From: Aerococcaceae bacterium DSM 111020
GTDB lineage: Bacteria; Bacillota; Bacilli; Lactobacillales; Aerococcaceae
Length of the DNA: 64,000 nt
NCBI GenBank assembly: GCA_015863185.1
Contig: JACBXP010000008.1
Coordinates: 46,940 to 110,939 of the forward strand
Direction of reading: 5' to 3'
The notes under the pieces are model-generated. The model had not been told where the DNA came from and did no database searches. It saw only the letters and a list, made by a program, of their open reading frames with translations. Both the position numbers and the translations under genes were made by a program. Each line of letters opens with the position of its first letter. Position 1 is the stretch's first letter. Shown piece by piece: positions 10,108-21,162 of this stretch.

Positions 10108-12222
10108 TTATTCCTCTAGATGATCACGGTCTTGTTGAATATGTGCATTACGTTGATTTTCACTAGAAGTATCTTCATTATCATCAATATATTCATCATC
10201 AGAGTGATTCTCATCTTGATGATAATGTGCTTGTTCTTCATCCGAAGCTTTTTCTTTAGCCTCTTCAAAGCTATCTGGTTCCTCTTCTTCCTCTTCATAT
10301 CCAGATAAACGTTCCGGAGGCATTTCTCCTGTCTCGAACAACGCTTTAATTTCACGTGCATCTAAAGTTTCTACCTCTAACAACTTTTCAGCAATGACAT
10401 TTAATTGTTCACGGTGTTCATTCAAGATTCGATGTGCTTCTTCAAGTGCTTTATTCATCATACGACGAACTTCTGAATCGATACCCGCTGCTGTTTCTTC
10501 AGAATAATCTGAGCCATTACCTGAGCCATATTGACGACCAGCAAATGGTTGACCACTATTACCATATTGAATCGTACCTAATTTATCTGACATACCATAT
10601 TGGGTAATCATCGCTCGAATAATACGAGTAGCTTGCTCGAAGTCATTACTTGCACCAGTCGATTGACGGTCAAATACAATTTCTTCTGCAGCACGACCTC
10701 CTAATAGCCCAATAACTTGTTCAAATAGTTCTTTTTCTGTCACAATAAATTGATCTTCTTTAGGAAGCATAATCGCATATCCACCTGCACGACCTCGAGG
10801 TACAATGGTTACTTTATGAACGGTACGTGCTTCATCAAGAACCATACCAATAACGGTATGCCCCGCTTCATGATAGGCAACCGTTTGACGTTGTTTCTCT
10901 GACATTTGTGAATCTGTTTTTGCAGGTCCTGCAATGACACGGTCATGTGCTTCATCTACGTCTGCAGATGTAATCTCGTGTCGATCAAAGCGAGCGGCAA
11001 CTAAAGCAGCTTCATTTAATAGATTCTCTAAATCAGCTCCAGAAAAACCAGGTGTTTGTTGCGCGATTACTTTTAAATCAACATCTTCAGCTAATTTCTT
11101 ATTTCGTGCATGAACCTTTAGAATGGCTTCTCTTCCTTTTACATCAGGATTACCAACGAGAATTTGACGGTCAAAACGTCCCGGTCTTAATAATGCTGGA
11201 TCGAGAACATCGGCACGGTTCGTTGCTGCAATAACAATGACACCTTCATTTCCTTCGAAACCATCCATCTCAACAAGTAATTGATTAAGTGTTTGTTCAC
11301 GTTCATCATGGCCACCACCCATTCCAGCACCACGTTGACGACCAACCGCATCAATCTCATCAATAAAGATAATTGCAGGCGCATTTTTCTTAGCCTGTTC
11401 GAATAAATCCCGAACACGACTAGCCCCTACACCTACAAACATTTCCACAAATTCAGAACCTGAGATACTATAAAATGGCACTCCAGCTTCCCCGGCTACT
11501 GCTTTGGCAAGCAATGTTTTACCAGTCCCTGGAGGTCCTTCTAAAAGTACACCTGCTGGAATACGTGCTCCGAGCGCTGTGAATTTAGAGGGATCTTTTA
11601 AGAATTCCACCACTTCCACTAGTTCTTGCTTTTCTTCTTCAGCACCTGCCACATCGCTGAATCTTACTTTTACTTTTTGTTTTGAGACATCTTTAGATTT
11701 CGATTTCCCAAAATTCATCATATTACTACCGCCACCGCCACCTTGTCTTACCATTGCAAAGATAAGATAAAATGTCGGAACTAGTAATAATAGAAATGGA
11801 ATCATACTTAACCAAGCACCTGTACTTGACTCGGGAATAGTTTTTACTTCAGTTCCTTCGGCAATTGCTAAGTCTGTAATCATCTTAAGGGTTGAATCAT
11901 TTCCTAAGACTTTGGTTTCAAACATTTGAGTCGTTCCTGATGTTTCAAACACACTTAAGAAATCATCCGTCTCTTCAACTTCTTGTTCTTTTTCAAAAGT
12001 ACCCCGAACATTATATGCTCCAGCACCAATTTGAATTTCTAAATCTTTCACATTTCCAGCTTCTAATTCATCGATAAATTCCGTCGATGAAATTTCACTC
12101 ACTTGGCCTCGTTGTGCCATATTTCCTGTGAAGAGCTGGAGCCCTCCAATAATCGCAAGAAAAATAAGAATATACATTATTGATCCACGAAAGAAGTTAG
12201 GGCTTTGATTGCGGTTATTCAT
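10108..12222 (-). CDS. ftsH: ATP-dependent zinc metalloprotease FtsH
   Basis: Membrane-anchored AAA+ protease that degrades unfolded membrane proteins and selected regulators. The 704 residues have two N-terminal membrane spans (about 16-33 and 138-158) around an extracellular domain, a GGGGG linker, Walker A GPPGTGKT (229-236), Walker B IIFIDEID (284-291), the SRH arginine region (RPGRFDR) and the zinc site HEAGH (451-455). The C-terminal 70 residues are low-complexity and strongly acidic with many His and Gln, typical of variable FtsH tails. It lies between hpt and hslO, the classical Firmicutes order. Confidence 0.97.
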   Translation of the reverse strand: MNNRNQSPNFFRGSIMYILIFLAIIGGLQLFTGNMAQRGQVSEISSTEFIDELEAGNVKDLEIQIGAGAYNVRGTFEKEQEVEETDDFLSVFETSGTTQMFETKVLGNDSTLKMITDLAIAEGTEVKTIPESSTGAWLSMIPFLLLLVPTFYLIFAMVRQGGGGGSNMMNFGKSKSKDVSKQKVKVRFSDVAGAEEEKQELVEVVEFLKDPSKFTALGARIPAGVLLEGPPGTGKTLLAKAVAGEAGVPFYSISGSEFVEMFVGVGASRVRDLFEQAKKNAPAIIFIDEIDAVGRQRGAGMGGGHDEREQTLNQLLVEMDGFEGNEGVIVIAATNRADVLDPALLRPGRFDRQILVGNPDVKGREAILKVHARNKKLAEDVDLKVIAQQTPGFSGADLENLLNEAALVAARFDRHEITSADVDEAHDRVIAGPAKTDSQMSEKQRQTVAYHEAGHTVIGMVLDEARTVHKVTIVPRGRAGGYAIMLPKEDQFIVTEKELFEQVIGLLGGRAAEEIVFDRQSTGASNDFEQATRIIRAMITQYGMSDKLGTIQYGNSGQPFAGRQYGSGNGSDYSEETAAGIDSEVRRMMNKALEEAHRILNEHREQLNVIAEKLLEVETLDAREIKALFETGEMPPERLSGYEEEEEEPDSFEEAKEKASDEEQAHYHQDENHSDDEYIDDNEDTSSENQRNAHIQQDRDHLEE

Positions 12223-12296
12223 CCAGTCATTGCCTCCTAATTATTTTCATGTATTTAAAAAGTATAGCACAGCTATAATTTTTATGCGAATTTTTA

Positions 12297-12839
12297 CTAT
12301 TCGTAAACTGATGACTTTAAAACACCAATATACGGGAGATTGCGATATTTTTGTTTAAAATCTAAGCCATATCCTACAACAAATTCATTAGGAATCTCAA
12401 TGCCAATATAATCAGCTTCGATATCTTTAACAATCCGTCGTTCAGGTTTGTCAAGTAAAGTCGCAATCTTAATTGATTCCGCTTGTCGATATTTAAATAA
12501 ATCCACTAAATGTTTCAATGTTCGTCCTGTGTCAATAATATCTTCAACAATCAAAAGATGCTTACCGCGAACATTTGTGTCTAAATCCTTAATAATTTTC
12601 ACTTCACCCGATGACTCAGTACCATCTCCATAACTAGACACATCCATGAAATCAATATCCATATACAAATCAATTTCACGAATAATATCCGACATAAAAA
12701 TAGCTGCCCCACGTAAAATACCGATCACAACTATTTCTTTGTCACCATAATCTTCCGTGATTTGTTTTCCTAATTTTTGTGTCGCTGCTTGAATTTCTTC
12801 TCGTGTAACTAACACACGTTCAATATCTTTATGTGACAT
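12297..12839 (-). CDS. hpt: Hypoxanthine-guanine phosphoribosyltransferase
   Basis: Purine salvage enzyme that joins hypoxanthine or guanine to PRPP to make IMP or GMP. The 180 residues match the family. The PRPP-binding loop is [14 protein letters not shown], preceded by the flexible loop [14 protein letters not shown] and the early [15 protein letters not shown]. It follows tilS and precedes ftsH; in Bacillus and relatives these three are adjacent, and HprT and TilS are known to associate and influence ftsH expression. Whether this holds here is inference. Confidence 0.96.
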   Translation of the reverse strand: MSHKDIERVLVTREEIQAATQKLGKQITEDYGDKEIVVIGILRGAAIFMSDIIREIDLYMDIDFMDVSSYGDGTESSGEVKIIKDLDTNVRGKHLLIVEDIIDTGRTLKHLVDLFKYRQAESIKIATLLDKPERRIVKDIEADYIGIEIPNEFVVGYGLDFKQKYRNLPYIGVLKSSVYE

Positions 12840-12909
12840 AATAGACTCTCTTTCTTATTATTCTCATTTGGTATTAAGTTTTATATTAACATAATTTTAA
12901 AAACAAACG

Positions 12910-14352
12910 TCAATTTATTGTATAAAGAAAAATATATTTAGCTTCTTTCGTTGGTTCTACGACAGGATGATTCGCGATGACTTCTGGCAACATTGCGATA
13001 ATTTCTTCATTCTGCAAAGTAATGAGCCATCGCCGATTACGCTCTCGTTGTGGCACTTTGTTATCAATCATAATACGGGAAATTTTTTTGTGAAAAATAT
13101 GCTCTTCATTTCCAAGACGTATCCGATCACCATTGCGTCGATGGCGAATAATGAAAGGCAATTCATTCGTTAAATCTAGTCCTAAACCAAAAGTTGTTTC
13201 AGCTTGTGACGAAAGTGCAGAAGTAACATGATGTGCGTGAAAAATTGCGACACGCTCATTATCGCTGATAGAATACCATTTATTTAATTCTGTTAAATGA
13301 ATCTCGATATCCTCGGACTCAGCTAATGTATTGTTCATTTTCTTGGAGATATAAAGATAATCATATTCACGTTGTGCGTAATAACCATTCCCTAAAGCCA
13401 ATGATGCATGAGGCGCTGTATGTTGTTCCAATAAATAAGATAACTGTTCAACAAGATCACGATGGTAAGAAGGAACAACATCTACTAATCTTTCTTCAAA
13501 GAACAACTGCAAAAAAATACGCCGCATGTTTTTTGATAATTTTAAATAATCGGATATTGAAATAATCCATTCATATTTTTGAATGCTACTAACAATCTGA
13601 GGTTCATAATATTGATAGTTTTCAAGATGTGCTTGATAACTAATCGTTAAACTTTGGCTAAGGTCTTCTAAAGTTTCTTTGATTCGTGGATTTTCACGTT
13701 CAAGCATCGGTAAAATATCCAGACGAATACGATTTCTCAAATAAGTATCTTGATAATTTGTCTGATCTTCAAAAAAAGGAATCTTATTTTGAACTGCATA
13801 GTGATAGAGGTCAGACTTAGCAATGGTCAAAAACGGTCGACTTACATTTACCGCAATAATATCGGTATTTGAAGCTTGCAGATATCTCATACTATGCTCA
13901 GTCATACCTTGAATTCCTTTAAGAGAAGTACCGCGAATCATCCGCATAATCATCGTCTCAGCATTATCATCTTGGTGATGTCCTGTTAATAAGATACGGG
14001 AATCTGTCGCTTGCAATACATCGGCAAAAAATTTATATCGCGCATTTCTAGCAGTATTTTCTGAAATTTTATTTTGTTGTTGCCAATGTCCCGCAAAATA
14101 CACTAGACCTAATGACTCAGCGTATTCCATTATCGCAGTGGCTTCTTGCTCACTTTCTTCTCTTAAGTGATGATTAAAATGTGCGACAACTATTTGCTGT
14201 TTAGAAAGATAATTATACTCACTTAGACGGTAGACAATGTTCAGTAAAACCATTGAGTCAACTCCCCCCGATACACCGATGACAATTGATTCATGTTTTT
14301 TACTGAGTACAGCATCTAAATTCTCTTGTACCTGCTCTTCTAATTTATTCAT
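12910..14352 (-). CDS. tilS: tRNA(Ile)-lysidine synthetase
   Basis: Modifies C34 of the CAU-anticodon tRNA-Ile to lysidine so it reads AUA codons; usually essential. The N-terminal PP-loop ATPase motif SGGVDS lies at residues 28-33, followed by VVAHFNHHLR and LLTGHHQDDNAET. A central domain and the C-terminal TilS domain (LGNEEHIFHKKISRIMIDNKVP) follow. From the ATG at 14352 the protein has 480 residues. A GTG at 14373 would add seven residues. The GAGGAA at the ATG is unusually close to it, and the GTG has no clear ribosome site, so the start is uncertain. Confidence 0.93.
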   Translation of the reverse strand: MNKLEEQVQENLDAVLSKKHESIVIGVSGGVDSMVLLNIVYRLSEYNYLSKQQIVVAHFNHHLREESEQEATAIMEYAESLGLVYFAGHWQQQNKISENTARNARYKFFADVLQATDSRILLTGHHQDDNAETMIMRMIRGTSLKGIQGMTEHSMRYLQASNTDIIAVNVSRPFLTIAKSDLYHYAVQNKIPFFEDQTNYQDTYLRNRIRLDILPMLERENPRIKETLEDLSQSLTISYQAHLENYQYYEPQIVSSIQKYEWIISISDYLKLSKNMRRIFLQLFFEERLVDVVPSYHRDLVEQLSYLLEQHTAPHASLALGNGYYAQREYDYLYISKKMNNTLAESEDIEIHLTELNKWYSISDNERVAIFHAHHVTSALSSQAETTFGLGLDLTNELPFIIRHRRNGDRIRLGNEEHIFHKKISRIMIDNKVPQRERNRRWLITLQNEEIIAMLPEVIANHPVVEPTKEAKYIFLYTIN

Positions 14353-14388
14353 TTCCTCACATCCACAAAACACTATCTAAAATTTACA

Positions 14389-14427
14389 AAATCTCGACGA
14401 TTGTCTAATAGAAAATCACCGAGATTA
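14389..14427 (-). terminator. Weak stem-loop between the S1 protein gene and tilS
   Basis: AATCTCG (14390-14396) pairs with CGAGATT (14420-14426), with a shorter inner stem, followed on the minus strand by a T-rich run. It may attenuate rather than fully end transcription into tilS. Confidence 0.4.
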
Positions 14428-14454
14428 AATGGGTTGATGGATATATTTTATATA

Positions 14455-14907
14455 CTAATTGCGACGTCCACCACGTCCGCCACGTTTACCTTCTGTATTT
14501 CGACGTAATGAAGATAAGTTATCCTCACTATCCTTTAAAAAACGTGACATCATTTTATCAAAATCATCCGAACTGTTCGATTCGTTAGATTTTTTAGGTT
14601 GTTCTTTAAATTCTTGTTTCTTTGAGAATTTTTGTTTTACAGGGGCTGCTCCTTGGTCTTTTGCTTCTGTTTGTTCATTGGTTTGACGCAATGATAAATT
14701 TATTTTCCCATCATCTGTAATTTTGATTACTTTAACAGTGACTTGATCTCCTGGCGCTAAATAATCATTGATATCCTTTACAAATCCATCTGCAACCTCA
14801 CTAATATGAATCATTCCAGATTGATTATCCGCTAAATTCACAAACGCTCCAAAATTTTTGACACTTGAAACAGTTCCTTCTACTTTCTGTCCAACTTCAA
14901 TAGACAT
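14455..14907 (-). CDS. S1 RNA-binding domain protein (YabR type)
   Basis: Protein of 150 residues with one S1 domain at residues 1-70 (VGQKVEGTVSSVKNFGAFV and HISEVADGFVKDI) and a basic, low-complexity tail ending in GRGGRRN. Such single-S1 proteins (YabR, general stress protein 13 family) bind RNA or ribosomes; some are linked to translation control in Firmicutes. It sits between divIC and tilS in the conserved order. The start has AGGAGGATTAAGCAACAC upstream. The precise role is not known from the sequence. Confidence 0.88.
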   Translation of the reverse strand: MSIEVGQKVEGTVSSVKNFGAFVNLADNQSGMIHISEVADGFVKDINDYLAPGDQVTVKVIKITDDGKINLSLRQTNEQTEAKDQGAAPVKQKFSKKQEFKEQPKKSNESNSSDDFDKMMSRFLKDSEDNLSSLRRNTEGKRGGRGGRRN

Positions 14908-14931
14908 GTGTTGCTTAATCCTCCTTAGTGA

Positions 14932-15297
14932 TTACTGAGAATCACTTTCTATATTAAAAATAATTTCACCGGGTTTAGAATAATAATAGTCACGTCGCGC
15001 GATTTGAGATAAGTAATCCGGATCAGATAAAACTTTTTTCTGTTCCATTAAATCTTCTAATCGATCTTGGGCTTGCTGGTAATCAGCTTGCGCTACCTCT
15101 ATTTGTTGCTGATGACTATGATAGCGACGATGGGTTGAGTGAAACCCATAGGCAGCAAATCCTAATGCAATAACCAATACGACCATTATCACTTTAAAAT
15201 GCCACTGTGTTGTCAACCATTCGAAGTGAGGCGACAATGATGTTGCTCGACCATCCCTATTATGATTATTTTCAGTATGTTCTGTCGTTCGTCTCAT
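14932..15297 (-). CDS. divIC: Septum formation initiator DivIC (FtsB/DivIC family)
   Basis: Small bitopic division protein of 121 residues. A cytosolic head of about 34 residues is followed by one membrane span (about 35-53, VIMVVLVIALGFAAYGF) and an extracellular coiled coil (about 60-95, QQQIEVAQADYQQAQDRLED), then a short globular end with ARRDYYYSKPGEIIF, the usual DivIC/FtsB signature. It links FtsL to DivIB/FtsQ in the divisome. Position between rqcP and the S1 gene is the normal one. GGAGGGACG lies just upstream of the ATG. Confidence 0.9.
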   Translation of the reverse strand: MRRTTEHTENNHNRDGRATSLSPHFEWLTTQWHFKVIMVVLVIALGFAAYGFHSTHRRYHSHQQQIEVAQADYQQAQDRLEDLMEQKKVLSDPDYLSQIARRDYYYSKPGEIIFNIESDSQ

Positions 15298-15367
15298 TAT
15301 CGTCCCTCCAGTTCCTCTTTGAGTATATCAATTTATTCATGAAAATACCATCATTAATTCCCTTGTT

Positions 15368-15646
15368 TTAAAAGTTTGCATCCGAATCAGTGTCTGGGAC
15401 AATCGTTTCAATGACTTCATACATTTCTGAAGCATCTTCTTTTCGAGTCGAATCCAATAGTTCTTGTACTCGTACTTTAACGGTTCGATTACCATAATGT
15501 ATCGTAAGAATATCCCCTTCAGCGACTTTAGTACTTGATTTGGCAATCTGATTATTGAGTTCAATACGTCCCTTATCCGCGACTTCTTTAGCTACAGTTC
15601 TTCGCTTTATAAGACGTGAGACTTTTAAAAATTTATCTAAACGCAT
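15368..15646 (-). CDS. rqcP: S4-domain RNA-binding protein RqcP (YlmH/Hsp15 type)
   Basis: Protein of 92 residues made almost wholly of an S4 RNA-binding domain ([19 protein letters not shown], then [14 protein letters not shown] and [15 protein letters not shown]). RqcP (formerly YabO) works with RqcH in ribosome quality control, stabilising peptidyl-tRNA on stalled 50S subunits during alanine tailing. Its start is one base after the mfd stop, so the two are coupled. This is the conserved mfd-rqcP-divIC arrangement. Confidence 0.9.
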   Translation of the reverse strand: MRLDKFLKVSRLIKRRTVAKEVADKGRIELNNQIAKSSTKVAEGDILTIHYGNRTVKVRVQELLDSTRKEDASEMYEVIETIVPDTDSDANF

Positions 15647-15647
15647 T

Positions 15648-18600
15648 TTAATCTTCCTTTTCTTTAAGTAATTGATGAGCGTCTTCCGTTAATCGAATAA
15701 GTGCTCCCAACCATTCATAAGAGGCTTTACGTGTAATATCAAGCATTACTGTTAATTTGTCTTTTTTCTTTTGAATTTGAGCTTTTAATGGGACATTTTG
15801 CAGAATTTCAAAAACGAGTGGACCATTTATTTTTTGAGAAACATTTTCATTAAATACAATCATTAATTGATTATTTTTTTGTGTAATCGTCTCAATCCCT
15901 ACCTGGCTACCATAATAACGAATCAAACCAACATCTAATAAATCAGATACTTCATCTGGAAATTCTCCAAAGCGATCAATCAATGTATCTTGCAATGCTT
16001 GATAACTTTCTCGAGAGTCTATCCGTTGAATCCGCTGATAAATATTTATTTTTTGACGACTATCTTCAATGTATGTATCCGGTAAATATGCATCCAAATT
16101 AATACTCCAAGTGAGCGGTGTGTTCTTTTGTTGATTGGTTTGTGATGGATAACGTTTAGCTTCTACAGCTTCTTTGAGCATCTGTGAATACATATCATAT
16201 CCGACAGAATCTATAAAGCCAGATTGTTGTTGCCCCAATAAATTTCCAGCACCACGGATTGAAAGGTCTCGCATCGCAATCTTGAATCCAGAACCTAACT
16301 CTGTAAATTCTCGAATCGCATTGAGTCTTTTTTCGCTAACTTCAGATAATTGTTTCATTGGGTCATACATTAAATACGCATAAGCCACACGATGTGTTCG
16401 ACCTACCCGACCTCTTAATTGATAAAGTGTTGAAAGCCCCATTTTATCGGCATTATCAATAAACAAAGTATTCGCATTCGGTATATCAACACCCGTTTCA
16501 ATAATCGTGGTTGTCACAAGAACATCATATTCTCCTTGAATAAATGCCAATAATACTTGTTCTAATTCTCGTTCATTTAATCGTCCATGAGCTACAGCAA
16601 TTCGGGCTTCAGGAACCAATTCACTAATTACTTCAGCACGCTGATAGATTGTATCAACACGATTATATAAATAAAATACTTGGCCTCCCCTTAATAATTC
16701 CCGCTCAATGCCTGTCTTAATTGCTCCCTCATTACGCTCCATAACATAAGTTTGTACAGGGAAACGATTATTGGGTGGAGTCTCTAAAACAGATAAATCT
16801 CGAATACCAATCATCGACATATGTAATGTCCTTGGGATTGGGGTCGCTGTCAAGGTTAAGACATCGACTTCTGCTTTTAATGCTTTTAAACGTTCCTTAT
16901 GTTTCACTCCAAAACGTTGTTCTTCATCGACAATTAACAACCCAAGATCTTGGAAGATTATATCTTTTGACAGCACTCGATGTGTTCCTACAACAATGGA
17001 CACACTTCCTGTTGCTATTTCTTGGATGGTTTTTTTCTGAACGCTTTGAGGAACAAAGCGACTTAACATACGTATTTCAAAAGGCCACTCTTCGAATCGC
17101 TCCCTTAATGTATTAAAGTGTTGTTGAGCTAAAATTGTTGTGGGGACTAAAAATGCAACTTGCTTGCCATCCATTACAGCTTTAAAAATTGCTCGCATTG
17201 CTACTTCTGTCTTACCGTAGCCCACATCACCAACTAATAGCCGATCCATAGGTCTTTCCTTTTCCATATCTTGCTTAATTTCAGCCGTTGCTTGAAGTTG
17301 GTCAGGTGTTTCTACATAAGGAAAAGCTTCTTCAAATTCTTTTTGTTCTGGCGTATCTTCAGAAAAGGCATATCCTTTTTCTTGCTCCCTCTGGGCATAC
17401 AGTGCAATTAGTTCATCCGCAATATCCTCTACTGTTGATTGAACTTTTTGTTTAGTCTTTGCCCATTCAGTGCCTCCCATTTTATTTAAAGTCGGTGTTT
17501 TTCCTTCGGAAGCGACATATTTTTGAATTAAATTTATTTTTTCTACCGGAATTAATATACGAGCATCGTCACGATAAACAACTGCTAAAAAGTCTCGATG
17601 TGCTCCTCCGACTTCTACCGTCTCAATGCCCTTATATTGACCAATCCCATGATCAAGATGCACAACAAAATCATCAATTTTTAATTCATTGTAATTCTTA
17701 ATTCTCTCTGCATTCGACAGATTGGTCTGCCGACGTCTTGGAGAGATTTGTCGCATCTTATCGAATAACTCATGATCTGTAATAACGGCCCATTTTTCTA
17801 AGGGCAACTCAAACCCTTGATTTAACTTTCCTTGAACAATATTAATTGCTCCTGGAGTAGGATTATCCGTATCTTGTATTACAACCGGATGAACTTCATG
17901 TTCTTCCAATAATTCTATTAAACGATTTATTTCTTGTTTATTTGGGACAAATATTTGAGTCATTACATTTTGCGCTAAATAATGCCTCAATTCTTCTGCT
18001 ACGAGTGGCATTTGATTAAAGAAATTAGTCATTGTCCGATATTGATATGAGTGGACACTCGAGAATTGTTTGTCCTGTAATCCTCTTTGTATCACTGAAA
18101 AATAGAGTGTCTTATATTTAAATTGACGGATACTTTCAGTGATATCTTTATAAAGTGATAATTTAGGTAGCAAATAACCTTTCAATATTTCTTGTTCGAT
18201 CCATAATTGATTTTCTTCTGTGAGTTGATTTTGTCTTTGTACAATCGTCGCATATTCACTTACAATCAAAGCACCTTCTTCACTAAGATAATTGAGTAAG
18301 GTTGTTGCTTCAGGATCATAAATTTCAAGAAAAGCTGAAGGATATTTTAATGATTCGCCACTTGCCAGTAAATCCAGATGAGCCGAAAACATTTTTTCAA
18401 TAGTCTCGCTCGCTTCCTCATTTTTCATACTATTAGTGACGGTGGCTAATATTTCCCTTAATTGTGGTAATAATGATTGCTGCTCATTGAGAGGAAATAC
18501 AATATCTTGAGCTGGCGTAATTTGTATCGACGTAATATTTTCAATCGACTCTTGTGTTTCGGGATCAAAATAGCGTAGGGAATCAAGTTCAGTGTCAAAA

Positions 18601-19181
18601 AAATCTAACCGCACAGGATTAGGACTTGTTAATGGATATATATCCACTATGCTCCCTCGAAAACTAAATTCCCCTGGAGTCATTACAGCTGACTCAGCAT
18701 TATAGCCTAAATCTACCAAATATTGGGCTAATTCATCACGCTCAATCTCTGATCCAATTGTTAATGTCTTTTGAGAATTCTCCCACAGCGCACGTGGCGT
18801 TAAACGTTGCATTAATCCTGACACATCTGTTATGACAATCCCAGCTTCACCTGAAAATAAGAAGGTTAATGTCTTTAAGCGTTCAGACATGTGATCATGT
18901 GAACTGACAGAATATCTGATCGCTAAAGATTCTTCTGCCGGAAAATTATAAATCGGCGTGTCTTCTAGCAAATATAGAAGATCTTGTTGTAATTGTGCAT
19001 TTGCTTTTAAATCTGGTTCAACGATTAAAAGCGGTCTTGGATTTTCTTTATATAATTGTGCAATCATGACCGCTTTAGCAGAACGATCTAATCCTGTCAA
19101 AAGATGTGTATCTGGATCCGCTGGTTTCTTGATTACCTCAATCGCATCTTGAAATGGTTGTTTAAATGTTTTCAATGACAC
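15648..19181 (-). CDS. mfd: Transcription-repair coupling factor Mfd
   Basis: DNA translocase that removes RNA polymerase stalled at lesions and recruits UvrA. The preferred start is the GTG at 19181 ([11 protein letters not shown]), because GGAGGGG sits five bases upstream; the longer frame to 19226 has no such site. This gives 1177 residues. The N-terminal UvrB-like half is followed by the RNA polymerase-interacting domain ([17 protein letters not shown]), then the RecG-like motor with Walker [32 protein letters not shown] and the TRCF C-terminal domain. It lies directly between pth and rqcP. Confidence 0.96.
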   Translation of the reverse strand: MSLKTFKQPFQDAIEVIKKPADPDTHLLTGLDRSAKAVMIAQLYKENPRPLLIVEPDLKANAQLQQDLLYLLEDTPIYNFPAEESLAIRYSVSSHDHMSERLKTLTFLFSGEAGIVITDVSGLMQRLTPRALWENSQKTLTIGSEIERDELAQYLVDLGYNAESAVMTPGEFSFRGSIVDIYPLTSPNPVRLDFFDTELDSLRYFDPETQESIENITSIQITPAQDIVFPLNEQQSLLPQLREILATVTNSMKNEEASETIEKMFSAHLDLLASGESLKYPSAFLEIYDPEATTLLNYLSEEGALIVSEYATIVQRQNQLTEENQLWIEQEILKGYLLPKLSLYKDITESIRQFKYKTLYFSVIQRGLQDKQFSSVHSYQYRTMTNFFNQMPLVAEELRHYLAQNVMTQIFVPNKQEINRLIELLEEHEVHPVVIQDTDNPTPGAINIVQGKLNQGFELPLEKWAVITDHELFDKMRQISPRRRQTNLSNAERIKNYNELKIDDFVVHLDHGIGQYKGIETVEVGGAHRDFLAVVYRDDARILIPVEKINLIQKYVASEGKTPTLNKMGGTEWAKTKQKVQSTVEDIADELIALYAQREQEKGYAFSEDTPEQKEFEEAFPYVETPDQLQATAEIKQDMEKERPMDRLLVGDVGYGKTEVAMRAIFKAVMDGKQVAFLVPTTILAQQHFNTLRERFEEWPFEIRMLSRFVPQSVQKKTIQEIATGSVSIVVGTHRVLSKDIIFQDLGLLIVDEEQRFGVKHKERLKALKAEVDVLTLTATPIPRTLHMSMIGIRDLSVLETPPNNRFPVQTYVMERNEGAIKTGIERELLRGGQVFYLYNRVDTIYQRAEVISELVPEARIAVAHGRLNERELEQVLLAFIQGEYDVLVTTTIIETGVDIPNANTLFIDNADKMGLSTLYQLRGRVGRTHRVAYAYLMYDPMKQLSEVSEKRLNAIREFTELGSGFKIAMRDLSIRGAGNLLGQQQSGFIDSVGYDMYSQMLKEAVEAKRYPSQTNQQKNTPLTWSINLDAYLPDTYIEDSRQKINIYQRIQRIDSRESYQALQDTLIDRFGEFPDEVSDLLDVGLIRYYGSQVGIETITQKNNQLMIVFNENVSQKINGPLVFEILQNVPLKAQIQKKKDKLTVMLDITRKASYEWLGALIRLTEDAHQLLKEKED

Positions 19182-19237
19182 TGCATCCCCTCCAATTTGT
19201 AACATGAAAACGAGGGAATGATTCACTCCCCCTGCTT

Positions 19238-19798
19238 TTAATTAAATTTATTCATGACCTGATTAAAGTCATCCGTCTCTATCCAAAGTTTTATAGCATC
19301 TGCCGCTTCACTAATTGTAGTATCCACCAAAGATTGTTCTTCCTTCTTGAAAGGAGCCAGTACATAGTCTACCACTTTCCAACCCCCTGTGGGACGGCCA
19401 ATACCTATACGCATCCGATTAAATTCTTGGCTATCTAATAGATGCATGATACTTTTCATACCATTATGTCCGCCAGCTGAGCCTTTTTGCCTCAATCGTA
19501 ACTGACCTGGCTCTAAATCTAAATCATCATAAATAACACACAAATCATCTTGACCAATGCCATAATATGACATCAATGGTAAAACCGCTTCTCCAGACAG
19601 ATTCATATATGTAAACGGCTTAACCAATAAGACTCGTTCTCCTTGATGACGCCATATGGTATAATCTGCTTTGAATTTAGTTTCATCTAACTTCAAATTT
19701 TCTGACTTAACAAGATAATCAATCACATCAAATCCTATATTATGTCTCGTTCCTTCATATTTGTTGCCAGGATTTCCCAACCCTACAATCATTTTCAT
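19238..19798 (-). CDS. pth: Peptidyl-tRNA hydrolase
   Basis: Recycles peptidyl-tRNAs that drop off the ribosome. The 186 residues show the Pth hallmarks: GLGNPGNKYEGTRHNIGF with Asn9 and catalytic His19, FTYMNLSG, IYDDLDLEPG with the conserved aspartate, and GSAGGHNGMKSI. It is followed by mfd 56 bases later, the conserved order. An AAAAGGTGAT ribosome site precedes the ATG. Confidence 0.97.
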   Translation of the reverse strand: MKMIVGLGNPGNKYEGTRHNIGFDVIDYLVKSENLKLDETKFKADYTIWRHQGERVLLVKPFTYMNLSGEAVLPLMSYYGIGQDDLCVIYDDLDLEPGQLRLRQKGSAGGHNGMKSIMHLLDSQEFNRMRIGIGRPTGGWKVVDYVLAPFKKEEQSLVDTTISEAADAIKLWIETDDFNQVMNKFN

Positions 19799-19923
19799 AT
19801 CGTATCACCTTTTTATCTCCGTTTTGTCTTTCATATTCATAAAAAATAAAATAAGTCACTGTTTTATTAATCAATGCCCTACTATAATACTATATTTTAA
19901 AGGAAAATAATTTAAATATTCAT

Positions 19924-19950
19924 AAAAAAATACTGGAGCCAAGCTCCAGT
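19924..19950 (-). terminator. Intrinsic terminator after veg
   Basis: ACTGGAGC (19932-19939) pairs with GCTCCAGT (19943-19950); on the minus strand this is followed by ATTTTTTTA. Confidence 0.88.
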
Positions 19951-19954
19951 TATC

Positions 19955-20188
19955 TTATTCGAATTCAATCGCCACAGTGTCTGTTAAAATATCACGATAA
20001 GAATATGATGCACGCTCGAAATTGTTCTCATCTTGATTTAAGTTTACAACAAAGACCGAACGATACGTTTCATGCAAAATTCCTCGACGTTCTTTCTTTT
20101 TCTTACGTCCCATTTGAACGGTTACTTTAATTTCCGTTCCCACTCGCTCATCAAGCAAATTTCTAATATCCGTAATATTATCTGGCAT
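19955..20188 (-). CDS. veg: Veg family protein
   Basis: Small conserved Firmicutes protein, 77 residues from the ATG at 20188 (MPDNITDIRNLLDERVG), with GTGAGGTGA five bases upstream; an upstream GTG falls inside that ribosome site and is rejected. The middle holds the basic stretch MGRKKKKERRGILHETY typical of Veg. In Bacillus subtilis Veg stimulates biofilm formation, and the gene neighbours rsmA as it does here. A terminator follows. Confidence 0.9.
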   Translation of the reverse strand: MPDNITDIRNLLDERVGTEIKVTVQMGRKKKKERRGILHETYRSVFVVNLNQDENNFERASYSYRDILTDTVAIEFE

Positions 20189-20283
20189 CCAATTCACCTC
20201 ACAAGGTATATGATAACATATTTTTTACAAAATTTCAATTCTATCATAACCTTCTGATATAAACAACTAATAAAATAAAATTA

Positions 20284-21162
20284 CTAGTTGACTAATGCGA
20301 TATAAAGCTTAGCGAATTCATAAATTGATAAGGATTCACCGCGTCTTTTTCCATCAATTTCTGATTTTTCTAAGGCCGCTTGCAGTTCATCTTCTGTAAA
20401 TTTTTCTAGCCAATTATCTCGAGCTGAACGTAGATTATTCCATAAAGTTTTTCGTCTTTGTTTAAATAATGTTTGGACCAGGATTTCAAAATCTTCTTGA
20501 GATTCCACTTCTACTAATGGTAATTTGCGTCGTGTTAAATTAAGTACTGCTGAATCAACATTCGGCCTTGGTATAAAGACAGTTTTTGGGATTGTCATTG
20601 CAATACGACTCTCCATATGATTTTGGATAGCAACCGTTAATGAACTATATTGCTTACTACCCACTTCTGCTGTCATTCTTTCAGCTACTTCTTTTTGCAT
20701 CATCATCGTTAATCGCTCAAAAGGTAGACGACTATTTAATAAATGCATAATAATGGGTGTTGTAATATAATACGGTAAATTCGCAACAACCACTAAACGC
20801 GTGGCATTGAATAAATGTTGATATCTTTCTGATTGAAAATTAACTTTCAATATATCCTCATGAATAATTTCAACATTATCATAAGTAGCTAAAGTATCGT
20901 CCAGTATCTGAATAAATCGTTGATCAATTTCAAAAGCTATCACTTGTTTCGAATGAATCGCCAATACTTCCGTTAAGGCTCCTATACCTGGGCCTATTTC
21001 AATAACGGTTGTTTCACCATCAATTTCCGCAGCGTCAATCATTTTATATAAAATCTTTGCTTCAACTAAAAAATTTTGACCCAAACTTTTTTTCATCGTT
21101 AGATCATATTGCTTCATTATACTTGCTGTCCGTGTCGGAGTTGCTATCAATTTTTCATTCAT
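20284..21162 (-). CDS. rsmA: 16S rRNA dimethyladenosine transferase RsmA
   Basis: Dimethylates two adjacent adenines (A1518 and A1519, E. coli numbering) in the 16S rRNA during 30S assembly; loss gives kasugamycin resistance. The 292 residues include KKSLGQNFLV, the SAM motif IEIGPGIGALTEVL and the catalytic NLPYYI. GAGGAAAT lies upstream of the ATG, which overlaps the rnmV stop by eight bases. The order tatD-rnmV-rsmA-veg is a standard Firmicutes cluster. Confidence 0.97.
   Translation of the reverse strand: MNEKLIATPTRTASIMKQYDLTMKKSLGQNFLVEAKILYKMIDAAEIDGETTVIEIGPGIGALTEVLAIHSKQVIAFEIDQRFIQILDDTLATYDNVEIIHEDILKVNFQSERYQHLFNATRLVVVANLPYYITTPIIMHLLNSRLPFERLTMMMQKEVAERMTAEVGSKQYSSLTVAIQNHMESRIAMTIPKTVFIPRPNVDSAVLNLTRRKLPLVEVESQEDFEILVQTLFKQRRKTLWNNLRSARDNWLEKFTEDELQAALEKSEIDGKRRGESLSIYEFAKLYIALVN

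Noticed and set aside
10116..10361. Minus-strand frame in the ftsH tail
   Set aside because: Alternative frame of the acidic, low-complexity C-terminus of FtsH.
15337..15564. 75-residue minus-strand frame overlapping rqcP
   Set aside because: Out of frame with the clear S4-domain gene and lacking a ribosome site.
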